In this document: positions 29,047 through 38,644 of the stretch, piece by piece
Layout: every line of letters begins with the position of its first letter
Numbering within the stretch: position 1 is the first letter of the stretch
Source of the DNA: Oceanobacillus bengalensis
Lineage (GTDB): Bacteria; Bacillota; Bacilli; Bacillales; Amphibacillaceae
NCBI RefSeq assembly: GCF_003628445.1
Contig: NZ_RBZO01000015.1
Coordinates: 37,429-101,428, forward strand
DNA length: 64,000 nucleotides
Direction of reading: 5' to 3'
The notes under the pieces: model-generated
What the model saw: the letters and a program-made list of their open reading frames with translations, nothing else
The model's database searches: none
Told to the model about the DNA's origin: nothing
Position numbers and translations under genes: made by a program

Positions 29047-29763
29047 CTATTCAATTGGGGTTTTGTTTGGCACGCCCGCTTTTCTAGGATACTTAAGAGG
29101 TGATTTTTTCTTTTTATGAATAATGATAATAGTCCGTTCGCTTTCTTCCTTTGGTAAAGTAAAAGAATGAATACCTTCTACTTCCCCGCCAAATAGCTTT
29201 ATTCCTTGTTTGGCTTTTTCTAATTCGTCCCCTGCTTGAGCACCCTTCATAGCAATAAAAACACCATCCTTTTTAGCTAAAGGTAGGCATAACTCACTAA
29301 GTACGGACATTCGTGCCACAGCTCTTGCGGTTACAAGATCAAATGTTTCTCGAAAATCTTTGTTCTTACCGAAGTTCTCTGCTCGGTCATGATAGAAGGA
29401 AACATTTACTAAATCTAGTTCATTTGCCAAATGGTTTAAAAAGCCAATTCGCTTTTGCAGAGAGTCGACAATTGTTACCTTTACATTTGGAAAACAGATT
29501 TTTAGTGGAATACTTGGAAAACCAGCCCCTGCCCCTACATCACAAATCGTTCGTTCTTCAGAAAAATCATAATAAAAAGCAGCAGTAATCGAATCATAGA
29601 AATGTTTTAAATAGACATCTTCTTGATTTGTTATTGCTGTCAAATTTATTTTTTCATTCCATTGAACAAGTAACTTATAGTACGTGCTAAATTGTTCTAA
29701 TTGCTTATTGTCTAATTCAATTCCCTTTTCGAGTAAAGCATTTTTAAATTGTTCAGGGTTCAT
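29047..29763 (-). CDS. rsmG: 16S rRNA (guanine-527-N7)-methyltransferase
   Basis: 238 residues with the SAM-binding loop [24 protein letters not shown]-type helix and TARAVA block of RsmG/GidB. ATG 29763 is preferred over ATG 29784 because GGAG lies upstream of the former only and the length then matches B. subtilis RsmG (239). Loss in other bacteria gives low-level streptomycin resistance. It lies upstream of noc, but the usual contiguity with mnmG is broken by repeat copy C. Confidence 0.95.
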   Translation of the reverse strand: MNPEQFKNALLEKGIELDNKQLEQFSTYYKLLVQWNEKINLTAITNQEDVYLKHFYDSITAAFYYDFSEERTICDVGAGAGFPSIPLKICFPNVKVTIVDSLQKRIGFLNHLANELDLVNVSFYHDRAENFGKNKDFRETFDLVTARAVARMSVLSELCLPLAKKDGVFIAMKGAQAGDELEKAKQGIKLFGGEVEGIHSFTLPKEESERTIIIIHKKKKSPLKYPRKAGVPNKTPIE

Positions 29764-29864
29764 AGATACTGTATCTCCTAACATTTTAACTTTAAACTTT
29801 AAATTTTTAGCGCTTCTCTTATTGTTTGTTGTTATTTCTATAAACGGTTGAGCAAAGTGCTGTA

Positions 29865-30090
29865 CCCGATTCCACTTCGAGCAGTACGGAGCACCTTAGG
29901 TACGGAATCAGCCTCGTCAGCATAACATCACACAAAGAAAATTTCCCTTTATTTTCGAGGAGTTGACTTCCCTCTACTCCAATCAACAATCATAATAGTG
30001 CTAAACTATATTATTTACTTGATTAGAAAGCATTGATTAGTGGAAGAAAGACACGATGACTCAATGAAAGTGTCTTTCCGGAATGATATG
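29865..30090 (+). repeat. Decayed two-hairpin repeat, copy C
   Basis: A shorter relative of copies A and B between mnmG and rsmG. Left remnants: CTTCGAGCAGTACGGAGCACC and CTCCAATCAAC (29970s-29980s). The right hairpin is collapsed to GAAAGACAC (30046) / GTGTCTTTC (30070) with only 15 nt between, followed by CGGAAT. The GC-rich cores are missing. It looks like a deletion derivative that kept the stem. Confidence 0.6.
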
Positions 30091-30192
30091 ATTTAGTAAA
30101 ATCCTTCACTTAGTCCACAGTATATATTAACTTGTAGTTACGTTTCAATAATTGAAAAAAGCAACATTCTTTTAGAAGACAGCCTATTCTTT

Positions 30193-30229
30193 TAAAAAAA
30201 CTGCCAATTAGTTTAGAAACTAATTGGCC
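30193..30229 (-). terminator. mnmE-mnmG terminator overlapping the mnmG stop
   Basis: GCCAATTAGTTT / AAACTAATTGGC perfect arms with a 4-nt loop, then T-run on the minus strand; the mnmG stop TAG lies in the first arm. Confidence 0.9.
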
Positions 30230-32106
30230 ACTTTCGCAATTTGCCCATGTTCAATATATACAAGTAAAATGGAGATATCTGCAGGGTTGACACCTGATAT
30301 TCTTGATGCCTGACCTAATGATAATGGTCGAACCTTTTTAAGTTTTTGTCTTGCTTCCGTAGCTAAACCACTTATCGCATCATAATCAATATCTTCGGGT
30401 ACCTTTTTGTCCTCCATTTTCAACATGCGTTCAACTTGTTCTTTTGCCTTTTTAATATACCCTTCATACTTAATTTGAATACCAACTTGATCTTTAACGT
30501 CATCTGATAGCATTTCATTTACCTCTATCATTTGTTCAATAAGATCATAATTAATCTCAGGGCGTTTAAGCAAATCGTACGCTTTAACTGCTTCTTTTAA
30601 AGGAGCCGCATCTGCTTCTTCTAATAATTGATTAATTGTTTCACTCGGTTTAATAATAATCTTATTTAACCGTTTCTTTTCCTCTTCTACACGTTGCTTT
30701 TTCATGATAAAACGCCCGTAACGCTCTTCAGAGATTAAACCAATGTTATAGCCTAACTCTGTTAAACGTAAATCAGCGTTATCATGCCTTAAAAGCAAGC
30801 GATATTCCGCACGAGAGGTTAACAGACGATATGGTTCATTCGTACCCTTTGTTACTAAGTCATCAATTAACACACCAATATAACCTTGAGACCTATCGAG
30901 AATAACAGCATCTTGACCAAACACTTTTCTAGCAGCATTAATACCAGCCATTATTCCTTGACCAGCTGCTTCCTCATAACCGGAAGTACCATTAATTTGG
31001 CCAGCTGTAAACAAATTAGAAATTACTTTGGTTTCCAATGTTGGCCATAATTGAGTAGGTACAACAGCGTCATACTCAATAGCATAACCTGGACGCATAA
31101 TTTCTGCATTTTCTAGACCTGGAATTGATTTAATCATCTTATGCTGAATCGACTCAGGTAACGAGGTTGACAAACCCTGAACATAAACTTCCTCTGTATC
31201 TCTTCCTTCTGGTTCAAGGAAAATTTGATGGCGAGGTTTATCATTAAAACGAACGATTTTATCTTCAATTGATGGACAATAGCGTGGACCTGTACCACGT
31301 TTTGCACCAGAATACATTGCAGACAAACCTAAATTTTCATTAATTACTTTATGCGTAAATTCATTCGTATACGTTAACCAGCAAGGAATTTGATCTGTTA
31401 TAAACGCTGTTGTTTCATACGAGAAACCTTGCGTTTTTTCATCACCTGGTTGAATTTCAGTCTTGGAGTAATCAATTGTATGACTATTTACTCTTGGAGG
31501 TGTCCCCGTTTTAAACCTTACTAATTCTAGGCCAAGCTCTTCTAAATGCTCTGATAGTTTTAGTGATGGACGCTGGTTATTGGGACCACTTTCGTACTCT
31601 AAATCCCCCATTAAGACCTTACTACGCATATAGGTACCTGTAGTAATTACTACTGCCTCCGCGTGGTAAGCAGCATTTGTCTCTGTAATGACACCCTTAC
31701 ATACGCCATCTTCTACGATTAATTTTTCAACCATTCCTTGGCGGATCGTTAGATTTTCTTCATTTTCAATTAAATTTTTCATTTCTCTACTATAAAGAGC
31801 TTTATCCGCTTGGGCTCTTAATGCTTGCACTGCAGGACCCTTACCTGTATTCAACATTCGCATTTGAATGTATGTTTTATCAATAACCTTCCCCATGACC
31901 CCACCTAGTGCATCAATTTCACGAACAACGATTCCTTTTGCAGGACCACCGATTGATGGATTACAAGGCATAAAGGCAATCATATCTAAGTTTAATGTAA
32001 GCATTACTGTTTTTGCTCCCATTCTCGCTGCAGCAGTGGCAGCCTCAACACCTGCATGCCCCGCACCAACGACAATTACATCATAATTACCGGCATTATA
32101 AGTCAT
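30220..32106 (-). CDS. mnmG: tRNA uridine-34 carboxymethylaminomethyl modification enzyme MnmG
   Basis: 628 residues. FAD-binding [10 protein letters not shown] at the N-terminus, [17 protein letters not shown], the second nucleotide site TGTYMRS, and C-terminal [15 protein letters not shown]. With MnmE it makes the cmnm5 group at wobble U34. Full length, next to mnmE with a 53-bp gap, same strand. Confidence 0.98.
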   Translation of the reverse strand: MTYNAGNYDVIVVGAGHAGVEAATAAARMGAKTVMLTLNLDMIAFMPCNPSIGGPAKGIVVREIDALGGVMGKVIDKTYIQMRMLNTGKGPAVQALRAQADKALYSREMKNLIENEENLTIRQGMVEKLIVEDGVCKGVITETNAAYHAEAVVITTGTYMRSKVLMGDLEYESGPNNQRPSLKLSEHLEELGLELVRFKTGTPPRVNSHTIDYSKTEIQPGDEKTQGFSYETTAFITDQIPCWLTYTNEFTHKVINENLGLSAMYSGAKRGTGPRYCPSIEDKIVRFNDKPRHQIFLEPEGRDTEEVYVQGLSTSLPESIQHKMIKSIPGLENAEIMRPGYAIEYDAVVPTQLWPTLETKVISNLFTAGQINGTSGYEEAAGQGIMAGINAARKVFGQDAVILDRSQGYIGVLIDDLVTKGTNEPYRLLTSRAEYRLLLRHDNADLRLTELGYNIGLISEERYGRFIMKKQRVEEEKKRLNKIIIKPSETINQLLEEADAAPLKEAVKAYDLLKRPEINYDLIEQMIEVNEMLSDDVKDQVGIQIKYEGYIKKAKEQVERMLKMEDKKVPEDIDYDAISGLATEARQKLKKVRPLSLGQASRISGVNPADISILLVYIEHGQIAKVAN

Positions 32107-32159
32107 TTATTTCATCCTTTCTATATAATAAATTTCCCAAATTATTTTGTTAGTCGTTC

Positions 32160-33539
32160 CTATTTACCTAGGCAAAACTGTGAGAATAACTGATCAATTA
32201 AACTATCACTTGCTGTATCCCCTATTATTTCCCCTAAGAATTCCCACGTACGTGTGACATCAATTTGAATAATATCCAATGGCATTCCAAGCTCAATACC
32301 TTCCATCGCATCTTCAAGTGCTTGCTTTGCCTTCTTTAATAACTGAATATGTCTTACATTCGAGACATACGTTAAATCACCTGTATCAATATCACCAGAA
32401 AAGAACGTATCAGCAATCGCTTTCTCCAGTGTATCTACTCCCTCTTCCTTCAGCATAGAAGTTGTTACAATTGGTTTCCCATCAGAAATCTTGTCAACTT
32501 TCGCCAAATCTAGCTTCTGTTCTAAATCCATTTTATTAATAATAACGATATATTCGAGACCTCTTACTGCTTCAAAAAGTTTAAGATCCTCTTCTGTTAG
32601 TTCTTCATTATAATTCAATACAAATAGAATTAGATCTGAATCCTTTAATACTTGTCTTGATCGTTCTACACCAATTCGCTCTACAATATCTTCTGTCTCA
32701 CGAATTCCGGCAGTATCCACTAGGCGTAATGGTACTCCCCTTACATTCACGTATTCTTCTATAATATCCCGTGTTGTCCCTGGTATTTCCGTAACAATTG
32801 CTTTATTTTCCTGTACCAAGGTATTCATTAATGAAGATTTCCCAACGTTAGGTCTTCCGATAATAGCAGTAGATAATCCTTCTCGTAGAATTTTCCCTTG
32901 TTTTGCTACGGTTAAAAGTTCTTCAATTTCTGCATGAACAACCTTTGTACTCTCCCGCATCATATCATGTGACATTTCTTCTACATCATCATATTCTGGA
33001 TAATCAATATTTACCTCAACATGGGCAACCGTTTCTAATAACCTTTGTCTCAAACTGCGGATTAACGCTGATAATCTACCATCCATTTGTTTTAAGGCAA
33101 CATTCATTGCCTTATCTGTTTTGGCACGAATCAAATCCATTACTGCTTCTGCTTGTGATAAATCAATTCTTCCATTTAAAAATGCACGTTTTGTAAATTC
33201 ACCTGGTTCAGCAAGTCGTGCTCCCCTGCTCAACAGGATTTCTAACACGCGATTTACAGCAACCATCCCACCATGGCAATTTATCTCTACAACATCTTCT
33301 CGAGTAAATGTTTTAGGTGCACGCATGACAGAAACCATTACTTCATCCGCTACTTCATCTGTCTGGCGATCGATAATCTTCCCATAATTTATGGTATGTG
33401 AATCAACATTTTGCAAATCTTTCCCTTTAAAAACCTCTGATGTAATAGATATTGCTTCTTTACCACTTAACCTTACTATTGCAATTGCTCCTTCACCAAT
33501 AGGGGTTGATATTGCAGCAATTGTATCTGTCTCCATCAT
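32160..33539 (-). CDS. mnmE: tRNA modification GTPase MnmE
   Basis: 459 residues. N-terminal folate-binding domain ([22 protein letters not shown]), helical region, and an inserted G domain with [29 protein letters not shown] and NKMD. It ends in FCLGK, which retains the conserved C-terminal Cys. ATG 33539 follows GGAGGTG by 8 nt and gives the same length as in B. subtilis. Confidence 0.98.
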   Translation of the reverse strand: MMETDTIAAISTPIGEGAIAIVRLSGKEAISITSEVFKGKDLQNVDSHTINYGKIIDRQTDEVADEVMVSVMRAPKTFTREDVVEINCHGGMVAVNRVLEILLSRGARLAEPGEFTKRAFLNGRIDLSQAEAVMDLIRAKTDKAMNVALKQMDGRLSALIRSLRQRLLETVAHVEVNIDYPEYDDVEEMSHDMMRESTKVVHAEIEELLTVAKQGKILREGLSTAIIGRPNVGKSSLMNTLVQENKAIVTEIPGTTRDIIEEYVNVRGVPLRLVDTAGIRETEDIVERIGVERSRQVLKDSDLILFVLNYNEELTEEDLKLFEAVRGLEYIVIINKMDLEQKLDLAKVDKISDGKPIVTTSMLKEEGVDTLEKAIADTFFSGDIDTGDLTYVSNVRHIQLLKKAKQALEDAMEGIELGMPLDIIQIDVTRTWEFLGEIIGDTASDSLIDQLFSQFCLGK

Positions 33540-33642
33540 CTGCTTCACCTCCAACAATTGTATCTATATCAATATAACCGTTTTATTTTAATATTCTTGT
33601 CTCTAACAAACTAGGATAACATACTTTAACACAAAAATAAAA

Positions 33643-33732
33643 TTATCCACAAAGATTTCTTTAGCTTCTTCTCAAAATAAGTTATCAACATGTGGACATT
33701 TTATTATAACTTGTTTTAAGAAATTATCAACA
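33643..33732. promoter_or_regulatory. DnaA-box group upstream of mnmE
   Basis: TTATCCACA at 33643-33651, near-boxes TTATCAACA at 33682-33690 and 33724-33732, and TGTGGACAT at 33691-33699. The spacing and AT-rich setting resemble a DnaA-binding cluster. One perfect site and three one- or two-mismatch sites. Confidence 0.5.
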
Positions 33733-33778
33733 GTGATACCGTTGGAATCTATTGGATATGGATTAATCTTCGCAAACT

Positions 33779-33806
33779 AAAAAGGACCTGCGAATGCAAG
33801 TCCTTT
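33779..33806 (-). terminator. Terminator of the small 33886 gene
   Basis: AAAGGACTTGC / GCAGGTCCTTT stem (one wobble) with a T-run on the minus strand. Confidence 0.8.
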
Positions 33807-33885
33807 ACTTAGCAACTATTATTTTTAAATTGATTTTTGACATCTTTAATCTCTCTTCTAAAAGATTGTTGCCATATTGCCTACT

Positions 33886-34098
33886 TTAATTACTGCTATT
33901 TCTTGGGATATTTCCCTTATGATGTTCGTTATTTGTCGAATTTACTTCCTGATCAACTGTACCTTCCATATACGTATCTGATACTTGTTCATGTGTTTCA
34001 GCCAAACCTTTAGATGTTTGGTCATTTGTATAGTAATCAGAGTATTGATAGGTTCTATTTGCTATAGATTGTTTACCTTTGCTACTTTTATTAGCCAT
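33886..34098 (-). CDS. Small hydrophilic protein, DUF4025 (YozQ)-like
   Basis: 70 residues, no membrane segment. The central block GLAETHEQVSDTYMEGTVD is the hallmark of the DUF4025/YozQ family found in spore-forming bacilli; the role is unknown. The ribosome binding site AAAGGAG lies 8 nt before ATG 34098. It sits between jag and mnmE with its own terminators on both sides, so it is probably a single-gene unit. Confidence 0.72.
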   Translation of the reverse strand: MANKSSKGKQSIANRTYQYSDYYTNDQTSKGLAETHEQVSDTYMEGTVDQEVNSTNNEHHKGNIPRNSSN

Positions 34099-34163
34099 GT
34101 TGCATTTCTCCTTTCAGTGTTTAAGGAATCAACTTTAATATGTGTTACTTGGCGTATTTTACC

Positions 34164-34197
34164 CATAAAAAAAACCCTGGAAATCTATCCAGGGTTT
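34164..34197 (-). terminator. Terminator after jag
   Basis: AAACCCTGGA / TCCAGGGTTT stem and a T8 tail on the minus strand; ends the rnpA-spoIIIJ-jag unit. Confidence 0.92.
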
Positions 34198-34199
34198 AC

Positions 34200-34814
34200 T
34201 TATGGTTTAATCACAATATGCCGATGTGGTTCTTCTCCATCAGAATACGTTGATACTTCGCCTTTTCTTTGTAACGCATTATGAATAATCTTACGTTCAA
34301 AGGCAGGCATAGGATCTAGTACAACTTTTCGATTTGTTTTTATTGCTTTATTCGCCATCTTAATAGCTAAAGCCTCAAGCGTTTCTTTTCTACGATCACG
34401 ATAGCCCTCTGCATCAAGTGTCACTGTATAGTATTGGTTGCTACTTCTGTTTATGACAAGTTGAACCAAATATTGCAATGCATTTAATGTTTGTCCACGT
34501 TTACCTATTAAAAGTGCAATATCTTCTCCAGTTAAATCAAAGGTTACATGATTTCCTTCAACCACAGTATTAAGTTCAAGCCTTACATTCATATTACCTG
34601 TTACTTCTTTAATAAATTTTTCGGCTTCTTTAATTGGATCCTTTAGGATGGTGACCTTTACCACCGCTGGCTTTGAACCAAAAACACCTAACAATCCTTT
34701 TTTTCCTTCATCAATAATAGATATTTCGGCTTGGTCCTTCGTGATGTTTAACTGACCTAGTGCAGACCTAACCGCTTGTTCAACCGTTTGGCCGCTAGCA
34801 GTTATTTCCTTCAC
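34200..34814 (-). CDS. jag: SpoIIIJ-associated RNA-binding protein Jag (KhpB)
   Basis: 204 residues: N-terminal Jag domain (about 1-50), a KH domain with GKRGQTLNALQYL (about 95-125) and a C-terminal R3H domain (about 140-204, RRKETLEALA to ERKIIHNAL). It binds RNA and in other Firmicutes (KhpB/EloR) affects cell elongation. Its ATG overlaps the spoIIIJ stop (34811-34814). Confidence 0.95.
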   Translation of the reverse strand: MKEITASGQTVEQAVRSALGQLNITKDQAEISIIDEGKKGLLGVFGSKPAVVKVTILKDPIKEAEKFIKEVTGNMNVRLELNTVVEGNHVTFDLTGEDIALLIGKRGQTLNALQYLVQLVINRSSNQYYTVTLDAEGYRDRRKETLEALAIKMANKAIKTNRKVVLDPMPAFERKIIHNALQRKGEVSTYSDGEEPHRHIVIKP

Positions 34815-35590
34815 TTTTTGACGCCTCCATTATCTTTATTACTCATCATTGGTTTGTTAATTAAAAGCGTTTGAACAACCATAAAGATATTACCTGTTAC
34901 CCAATATAATGCTAATGCTGCTGGGAAGAAGAAGGCCATTACACCAATCATAATTGGCATCATGTAAAGCATCATCTTCATTTGCATTGCCATTTGTGGA
35001 TTTGAATTCATTGATGTATTTGTTGACATCATAAGTTTTTGTTGTAAGAACGTAAATCCAGCTGTTAATATCGGTAAAACATAATCCGGTGAACCTAATT
35101 CGAACCATAAGAAGCTATAATTAGCAATTTCCTCTGTTCGTACAATTGAGTGGTACATCGCAATAAAGACTGGCATTTGTACAAAAATCGGCAAACACCC
35201 TGCAAGTGGATTCACATTATGTTCTTGCATAATTTTCATTGTTTCTTGTTGTAATTTCTGTTGTGTATTAGCATCTTTAGAACTGTATTTCTGTTGAACT
35301 TCTTTAAGCAATGGCTGAACCTCTTGCATTGCTCTCGAACTTTTTATTTGCTTTATGTTTAAAGGCATAATGATCAGACGTACAAAAATCGTTACAATAA
35401 TAATAGAAAGTCCATAACTATTATTAAATATTTCTGCGATTTTCGTAATTACCCATGAAAGCGGATAAACAAATATTTGATTCCATATTCCTTCACTATC
35501 TGACGTAATTGGTTGATCTATCTCTGTACAACCTGATAGGAAGACGACCAATCCAACTAATGCCAGAAGCAATACATACTTCTTACGCAA
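34811..35590 (-). CDS. spoIIIJ: Membrane protein insertase YidC1 (SpoIIIJ)
   Basis: 259-residue lipoprotein with lipobox LSGC near residue 21 and five membrane helices. The catalytic-groove Arg is in FVRLIIMPLNIKQIKSS, and PLAGCLPIFVQMPVFIAMYHSI is the YidC/Oxa1 signature. It inserts membrane proteins with or without SecYEG and is needed for forespore gene expression in B. subtilis. Linked to rnpA upstream and jag downstream. Confidence 0.96.
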   Translation of the reverse strand: MRKKYVLLLALVGLVVFLSGCTEIDQPITSDSEGIWNQIFVYPLSWVITKIAEIFNNSYGLSIIIVTIFVRLIIMPLNIKQIKSSRAMQEVQPLLKEVQQKYSSKDANTQQKLQQETMKIMQEHNVNPLAGCLPIFVQMPVFIAMYHSIVRTEEIANYSFLWFELGSPDYVLPILTAGFTFLQQKLMMSTNTSMNSNPQMAMQMKMMLYMMPIMIGVMAFFFPAALALYWVTGNIFMVVQTLLINKPMMSNKDNGGVKK

Positions 35591-35684
35591 CTTTTTTCCT
35601 CCTTAAACTTAAGCAACTACAATTTTAATTTTTCACCTAAAAATATTTTATCCTATATACTCTCAGGTTTCTATCCTAAACTAA

Positions 35685-36032
35685 TTATTTCTCTTTTTTT
35701 AATAGTTTCTCTTTATATAAAAGATGTGTTAGACTTTTCTTTATTTCCCCGTATTCCATATCTTTTGTTGGGTTTCTTGCGATGATAACGATATCACATT
35801 GGAATTTAATACTTCCCTCTAATTCCTGAAAAGCCTGGCGAAGATACCTCTTGATACGATTTCTAGTTACAGCGTTTCCTATTTTCTTCCCTACTGAAAG
35901 ACCAATACGAAAATGATCCTGTTCAGGTTGTAATAAATAGTAAATTACAAGCTGGCGATTAGCAAAAGATTTCCCCTTTTTAAACACATGCTGAAATTCT
36001 TCATTCTTTTTAATACGAAATCTCTTTTTCAT
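35685..36032 (-). CDS. rnpA: Ribonuclease P protein component
   Basis: 115 residues, basic, with the RNase P signature [17 protein letters not shown] (about 54-70). Three in-frame starts lie close together (GTG 36041, ATG 36038, ATG 36032). AGGTGA touches the first two, so ATG 36032 with a 6-nt gap is preferred. It helps the RNA subunit to process tRNA 5' ends. Confidence 0.95.
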   Translation of the reverse strand: MKKRFRIKKNEEFQHVFKKGKSFANRQLVIYYLLQPEQDHFRIGLSVGKKIGNAVTRNRIKRYLRQAFQELEGSIKFQCDIVIIARNPTKDMEYGEIKKSLTHLLYKEKLLKKEK

Positions 36033-36121
36033 TTTCATCACCTAACTACTAACTTGCATACTTGTCCTTATTATTATGTATAACAATATTCTTCCCTATT
36101 TCAATGCAGAAAATAAATGAG

Positions 36122-36147
36122 AAAAAGACCACTGACTATTCAGTGGC
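36122..36147 (-). terminator. Terminator/attenuator between rpmH and rnpA
   Basis: GGCCACTGA / TCAGTGGTC stem and T-run on the minus strand begin right at the rpmH stop, so rpmH transcripts partly end before rnpA. Confidence 0.85.
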
Positions 36148-36282
36148 CTAGGCAGATAATACTTTTCTTCCTTTTTTACGACGACGAGCTAAAACTTTAC
36201 GTCCATTTTTAGTACTCATTCGCGTACGGAATCCGTGTACTTTTTTACGTTTACGATTATTTGGTTGGAATGTTCTTTTCAT
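36148..36282 (-). CDS. rpmH: 50S ribosomal protein L34
   Basis: 44 residues, read from the minus strand: [19 protein letters not shown], then [19 protein letters not shown] and VLSA, stop TAG at 36150-36148. It is the full, highly basic L34, with a purine-rich GGGAGGTGC ribosome binding site just upstream. It marks the left side of oriC as in nearly all bacilli. Confidence 0.98.
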   Translation of the reverse strand: MKRTFQPNNRKRKKVHGFRTRMSTKNGRKVLARRRKKGRKVLSA

Positions 36283-37019
36283 TGTATCTTGCACCTCCCT
36301 AAGGGAAAAATCAATATCTAAAATAAATTACTTATAACATATCTGTTAGACAGTCTTTGTTATTATAAGTAATTTTCATGTTATTTGTCAACCTCACTAG
36401 AAACAAAAATCATTAACATACCTATTAAACAAAACATTAGCGGAAATTGCAATAGAAAAAGGAGAATTTACTTTTCGATAACCAAACATTGATCCTCCAT
36501 TATTAAAGACATACTAAAAAATACTCGGATCATTTATTTCACGTTACAACTTCTATTTAATAAAAAGGAACAGCCCTTAAAAACAACCAAATACTTACAA
36601 CAATTATTTTCCTTCTAAATATGCCACTCAATTTCTTATCCACATATCCTGTTTATATTTTTTTCGACATAATTCTACTATCCACATGCGTTATCGACAA
36701 GAAAACCACAAAATATAGTGGTGTGGATACTTTTTATATACAACCAGTAGAAATTGTGGATAAGTGTTCAAAACCCATTGATTTATCTATTTTTATTTGG
36801 TATTATAGTAATGTTTTCACTTGTGGGAAAGTGAATCTATTTAATACTTTTCCACAGATTGTGGACAAACTGTGGATAGTTGTTCACATGTCTATTTATA
36901 ACTTTTTCAACAAGATTGTGGATAACACTTATAACCCAATAAAAGCAAATTTTATCATAGCTTTGACTATCCACAAGAAAAACTACTAATAAATCTTTCC
37001 TCTAAAAAAATATACCTGC
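36283..37019. other. oriC: oriC left part (rpmH-dnaA intergenic) with DnaA boxes
   Basis: The 827-bp rpmH-dnaA gap carries at least ten DnaA boxes. Perfect ones: 36636-36644, 36755-36763 and 36917-36925. One- or two-mismatch ones: 36678-36686, 36691-36699, 36722-36730, 36848-36856, 36860-36868, 36871-36879 and 36967-36975. Their grouping in 36636-36975 corresponds to the upstream cluster of the bipartite Bacillus origin. The stretch 36300-36620 is AT-rich with no recognised feature. Confidence 0.92.
36963..36992 (+). promoter_or_regulatory. Candidate dnaA promoter overlapping a DnaA box
   Basis: TTGACT (36963-36968) and TAATAA (36987-36992) are separated by 18 bp. The DnaA box at 36967-36975 overlaps the -35 element and spacer, which would allow autorepression by DnaA. 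Confidence 0.6.
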
Positions 37020-37039
37020 AATTAATGTATAGACTTAAT

Positions 37040-37078
37040 GCCTTCCTGTTTAACTCTAGGAATTACAGAAGGCTTTTT
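37040..37078 (+). terminator. Terminator-like hairpin in the dnaA leader
   Basis: GCCTTCCTGT (37040-37049) pairs with ACAGAAGGC (37065-37073) with one bulge, followed by TTTTT. It lies between the promoter and the dnaA ribosome binding site (GAAAGGAGTG), so it could attenuate dnaA. Confidence 0.55.
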
Positions 37079-37109
37079 CTGTTACTTTTTGAAAGGAGTG
37101 AAACCCAAA

Positions 37110-38453
37110 TTGGAAAATATACATGAGCTGTGGATTGCAACACTAGAAAAGATCGAAGAAAAAGTTAGTAAACCTAGCTTTGAAACATGGCTAAAAAATA
37201 CAAAAGCAGAAGCGCTTGAAAAGAATACACTCGTTATATCAGCACCAAACGAATTTGCTAGGGATTGGCTTGAAACGCAATACACAGATTTAATTTCCGA
37301 TATTATTGGTGAAATCACTGGTTCAAGACTAAATACTAAATTTATTATTCCAGATATAGCTCCAGAGGTTGAAGAAATTAGTACAGCACCAAAGCCAAAA
37401 GTAATAAAGGATAATAATGAATTTCCAAAAACGATGCTAAACGCTAAATATACCTTTGATACTTTTGTTATTGGGGCAGGAAATCGATTTGCACATGCAG
37501 CTTCTCTTGCTGTAGCTGAAGCACCAGCAAAAGCATATAATCCACTATTTATTTATGGTGGAGTTGGACTTGGAAAAACCCATTTAATGCATGCAGTGGG
37601 ACATTATGTACTGGAAAACAAACCTAACGCTAAAGTCGTTTATATTACATCTGAAAAGTTCACAAATGAATTTATAAACGCAATTATGGATAATAAAACA
37701 ACAAATTTCAGAAATAAATACCGTAATGTTGACGTTCTATTAATAGATGATATTCAATTCATTGCTGGAAAAGAATCAACCCAGGAGGAATTTTTCCATA
37801 CATTCAATACATTGCATGAGGAAAATAAGCAGATCATCATTTCAAGTGACCGACCACCTAAAGAAATTCCAACATTAGAAGATAGACTACGGTCCCGATT
37901 TGAATGGGGTTTAATTACGGATATTACACCACCTGACTTAGAAACAAGGATTGCAATATTAAATAAGAAAGCCAAAGCAGAAGGATTAAATATACCAAAT
38001 GAAGTCATGCTTTATATTGCCAATCAAATTGATACGAATATACGAGAACTAGAAGGTGCACTGATTCGGGTTGTGGCCTATTCTTCACTTGTAAACAAAG
38101 ATATAGATGCTCCACTAGCTGCAGATGCCTTAAAGGACATTATTCCTAGTAGCAAACCAAAGGTTATTACAATCAAGGGGATTCAAGAAATTATAGGAGA
38201 GCATTATAGCATCCGTCTTGAGGATTTTGTTGCAAAGAAACGTACAAAATCTATTGCATTTCCGAGACAAATAGCTATGTATCTTTCTCGTGAATTAACC
38301 GACTTTTCACTGCCTAAAATTGGGGAAGAATTTGGAGGCCGGGACCATACAACCGTTATCCATGCTCATGAGAAAATATCCCGCTTATTAGAATCTGATC
38401 CAGAGTTTAATCGAGACATTGAAGATCTAATAGAAAGAATAAAATCACTATAG
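37110..38453 (+). CDS. dnaA: Chromosomal replication initiator DnaA
   Basis: 447 residues. Domain I starts [27 protein letters not shown]; domain III has Walker [11 protein letters not shown], Walker [11 protein letters not shown] and sensor regions; domain IV ends in the DnaA-box-reading motif [18 protein letters not shown] 37110 is chosen: AAAGGAGTG lies upstream, and homologues start at the equivalent of MENI with length about 446. Upstream in-frame ATG 37038 would place the leader hairpin in coding sequence. Confidence 0.97.
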   Translation: MENIHELWIATLEKIEEKVSKPSFETWLKNTKAEALEKNTLVISAPNEFARDWLETQYTDLISDIIGEITGSRLNTKFIIPDIAPEVEEISTAPKPKVIKDNNEFPKTMLNAKYTFDTFVIGAGNRFAHAASLAVAEAPAKAYNPLFIYGGVGLGKTHLMHAVGHYVLENKPNAKVVYITSEKFTNEFINAIMDNKTTNFRNKYRNVDVLLIDDIQFIAGKESTQEEFFHTFNTLHEENKQIIISSDRPPKEIPTLEDRLRSRFEWGLITDITPPDLETRIAILNKKAKAEGLNIPNEVMLYIANQIDTNIRELEGALIRVVAYSSLVNKDIDAPLAADALKDIIPSSKPKVITIKGIQEIIGEHYSIRLEDFVAKKRTKSIAFPRQIAMYLSRELTDFSLPKIGEEFGGRDHTTVIHAHEKISRLLESDPEFNRDIEDLIERIKSL

Positions 38454-38644
38454 CTTAAAGATATACACATGTTAATAATGTTAATACGGGGAACAAACCA
38501 TAAACATCTTATCCACATGTTGAAAAGTATAAATTAAATACGAAAAATCGATTTATCCACATAATCACAGTCCTTATTACTGTTATTACTATATTTTTAT
38601 AAAAAATAATATATAAATAGAACTTCCATTAGGAGGATTTTTTC
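38454..38644. other. oriC: oriC right part (dnaA-dnaN) with DnaA boxes and unwinding element
   Basis: Perfect DnaA boxes at 38509-38517 and 38553-38561 precede a very AT-rich stretch (about 38570-38630). That stretch begins TTATTACTGTTATTACTA, which fits a run of DnaA-trio-like triplets next to the unwinding region. This is the expected site of strand opening, by analogy with B. subtilis. Confidence 0.88.

Noticed and set aside
37038..37109. Upstream ATG extension of dnaA
   Set aside because: It would translate the leader hairpin, has no ribosome binding site and is not part of the DnaA family; TTG 37110 is well supported.
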